Source: Clostridium tagluense (GTDB lineage Bacteria > Bacillota > Clostridia > Clostridiales > Clostridiaceae). Taken from it: a DNA stretch of 64,000 bases. A program made the position numbers and the translations under genes. The DNA lies in NCBI RefSeq assembly GCF_003865095.1, contig NZ_BHYK01000009.1:1-64000 (forward strand), given 5' to 3'. Under the pieces are notes generated by a model, which was not told the origin of the DNA, did not search any database, and saw only the letters and a program-made list of their open reading frames with translations. Below, in pieces: positions 62,432-64,000 of the stretch (positions are counted from its first letter, which is position 1; the number at the start of each line of letters is the position of its first letter).

Positions 62432-63421
62432 ATGGATAGCATAATGAAATTAAAAAGAGGAGATTCGATTGGTATATTTTCACCATCATCACCTATAACT
62501 TACACTTGTCCTAAAAGATTTGAAAGGGCAAAGGAATATTTAGAAAACAAGGGGTTCAAAATAGTTGAAGGAAAATTAACTGGAAAATGTGATTTTTATA
62601 GATCAGGAAGTATTAAAGAAAGGGCAGATGAATTAAACAGTCTAATTAGAAATGCAGATATAAAATGCATTATGGCTACTATAGGAGGCATGAATTCAAA
62701 TTCGATTCTTCCTTATATAGATTACGAAGCATTTAAAAGAAATCCTAAAATAATAATAGGATATTCAGATGTTACTGCAATTTTACTTGGCATATATGCA
62801 AAAACAGGAATAAATACTTATTATGGACCTGCACTGGTAGCATCCTTTGGAGAATTATCTCCTTTTGTTGATTGGACTTATAACTATTTTAAAGAAATTA
62901 CTGTAGATGAAATAAAATTTCCTTATGCTTTAGAGATTCCTGAGTATTGGACAGATGAGTGTATTAATTGGGAAACACAAGCTAGAAGCAAAGAAAAAAG
63001 AGAAAACCAGTGGATTACGGTTTATGAGGGTAATGTCAAGGGGAGAGTAATTGGCGGTAATTTAAATACAATACAAGGCATATGGGGCAGTGAATATATG
63101 CCGAAAATAGAAGAGGGGGATATACTTTTTATAGAGGATTCATTAAAAGATGCAGCAACAATAGAAAGAAGTTTTTCCTTTTTAGAAGTAAACGGTATTT
63201 TTGATAAAATATCTGGAATAATTCTTGGTAAGCATGAATTATTTGATGATTTGAAAACGGGTAGAAACCCATATGAAATTCTTTTAGAAGTATTAGGTGA
63301 TAGAAAAATACCATTTATTGCAGATTTTGATTGTTGCCACACACACCCTATGATAACTTTACCCATAGGGTGTTTAATAGAGCTTGATGCCACAAATAAA
63401 AAAGTAACTATTATTGGTTAA
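62432..63421 (+). CDS. MccF-like S66 family serine peptidase
   Basis: 329 residues. LD-carboxypeptidase superfamily, MccF branch: GDSIGIFSPSSPITYTCPKR, IMATIGGMNSNSILPYID, the nucleophile Ser in IIGYSDVTAILL, NGIFDKISGIILGKHE and the catalytic His region CCHTHPMITLPIGCLIEL. MccF cleaves the microcin C type aspartyl-nucleotide amide and gives immunity; others recycle peptidoglycan. Control by an Asn-type T-box favours a link to aminoacyl-tRNA supply or to an antibiotic that blocks a synthetase. ATG 62432 follows AGAGGAGG; the earlier frame start at 62345 lies in the T-box. Confidence 0.9.
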   Translation: MDSIMKLKRGDSIGIFSPSSPITYTCPKRFERAKEYLENKGFKIVEGKLTGKCDFYRSGSIKERADELNSLIRNADIKCIMATIGGMNSNSILPYIDYEAFKRNPKIIIGYSDVTAILLGIYAKTGINTYYGPALVASFGELSPFVDWTYNYFKEITVDEIKFPYALEIPEYWTDECINWETQARSKEKRENQWITVYEGNVKGRVIGGNLNTIQGIWGSEYMPKIEEGDILFIEDSLKDAATIERSFSFLEVNGIFDKISGIILGKHELFDDLKTGRNPYEILLEVLGDRKIPFIADFDCCHTHPMITLPIGCLIELDATNKKVTIIG

Positions 63422-63477
63422 TGGTAAAAATGATATTCAAATACTAAGATAAATAGAAGGCTAGGGGGGAATTTAGA

Positions 63478-64000
63478 ATGAGTGACATAGTAAAAGGATA
63501 TTATGATGAAAATGCACAACATGAATGGGAGAGATTAGACAATTCATATAGAAAAGTGGAGTTTCTAAGTACACTTTATCTTATAGATAAGTATTTTCCT
63601 AAAGAGGGAAAGCTTTGTGATATAGGATGTGGACCAGGAAGATATTCTATTGAAATGCTTAAAAAGGGTTATGATGTAACTTTATTTGAGTTATCAAGTG
63701 AAGAGCTTAAAATTGCTAAGGAGAAGATTAAATCAGAAGGATTAGAAGCAGAAGAATTTATTTGTGATACAGCATTAAATATTCATAGATTAGAAGATAA
63801 GAAGTTTAATGGAATACTAATAATGGGACCAATGTATCATCTTTATAAGAAAGAAGATAGATTAAAGGTGTTAAAAGAAGCTAGAAAGAAATTAACTGAT
63901 GATGGAGTGGCACTGATTTCTTACATTAACTCAATAGGAACTTTGAAAGCAGGGCTTACTGAATTTTATGAGACCTTTGAGAAAATTGACAATGTATATA
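63478..64000 (+). CDS. SAM-dependent methyltransferase (partial, cut by the window end)
   Basis: 174 codons are visible, from ATG 63478 after AGGGGGGA. Class I methyltransferase fold: IVKGYYDENAQHEWERLDNS, motif I CDIGCGPGRYSIEM, motif II VTLFELSSEELKIAKEK, and GILIMGPMYHLYKKEDRLK for motif IV. It is 56 bases after the S66 gene and could share its T-box-controlled transcript. Substrate unknown. Confidence 0.92.
   Translation, partial: MSDIVKGYYDENAQHEWERLDNSYRKVEFLSTLYLIDKYFPKEGKLCDIGCGPGRYSIEMLKKGYDVTLFELSSEELKIAKEKIKSEGLEAEEFICDTALNIHRLEDKKFNGILIMGPMYHLYKKEDRLKVLKEARKKLTDDGVALISYINSIGTLKAGLTEFYETFEKIDNVY

Overview
The window is AT-rich DNA from a low-GC, anaerobic, spore-forming Firmicute, most likely Clostridium sensu stricto. 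Supporting signs are the 16S rRNA 3' end with anti-Shine-Dalgarno CCTCCTTTCT, strong AGGAGG ribosome sites, a bifunctional AdhE, SleB-like hydrolase, T-boxes, a c-di-AMP riboswitch and many clostridial families. No tRNA or CRISPR array and no intact transposase was seen. All coordinates come from reading by eye, without database searches.

Layout. 0-5 kb: end of a 16S gene that is not followed by 23S, then folA, a LysM/SleB hydrolase under a c-di-AMP riboswitch, a dihydrolipoamide-dehydrogenase-like flavoprotein with a MarR regulator, a DUF1499 protein and a small TTG-start protein. 5-17 kb: chemoreceptor, unusual secreted oligopeptide-binding protein, T-box-controlled trpP, NodB-like deacetylase, alanine-dehydrogenase-like enzyme, Rh/Amt transporter, a TyrRS gene that lost its HIGH-motif end, uvsE and a YdbC/PC4 protein. 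17-36 kb: adhE with a Rex-like site, a two-component system, a glycerate-use cluster (CdaR regulator, GntP permease, glycerate kinase), tag, a cysteine-rich protein, dbpA, a Crp/Fnr regulator next to two DUF606 transporters, a MerR-methyltransferase fusion and two tandem DegT aminotransferases.

36.7-48.6 kb is the most unusual region: a possible structured RNA, a coiled-coil protein, a long M29 aminopeptidase, a 21-codon leader peptide with mutually exclusive RNA helices, a CD3324/Mor-like regulator, then an operon of a 1030-residue GNAT fusion, an M3 oligopeptidase and two ABC exporter subunits that look like one asymmetric heterodimer. A gapless 110-bp duplication places the same terminator-promoter cassette in front of the M29 gene and the GNAT operon, suggesting one regulon for modifying, cutting and exporting a peptide-like molecule. 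The substrate is unknown.

48.6-54.2 kb: PadR-DUF1700-DUF4097 envelope-type operon (the DUF4097 gene frameshifted at two simple repeats), a secreted internally duplicated FG-GAP-like protein, a subtilase remnant and a MalY/PatB-type lyase. 54.3-62.05 kb: a complete Wadjet-type SMC defence operon, order jetD-jetA-jetB-jetC. 62.1-64 kb: an MccF-like S66 peptidase behind a T-box whose best specifier reading is Asn, then a methyltransferase cut by the window end.

A dispersed ~70-nt repeat (a hairpin followed by a conserved GGTGATGATTTAA-type tail) occurs at folA, trpP, uvsE and the subtilase remnant, with weaker half copies elsewhere. It is not explained by any gene here.
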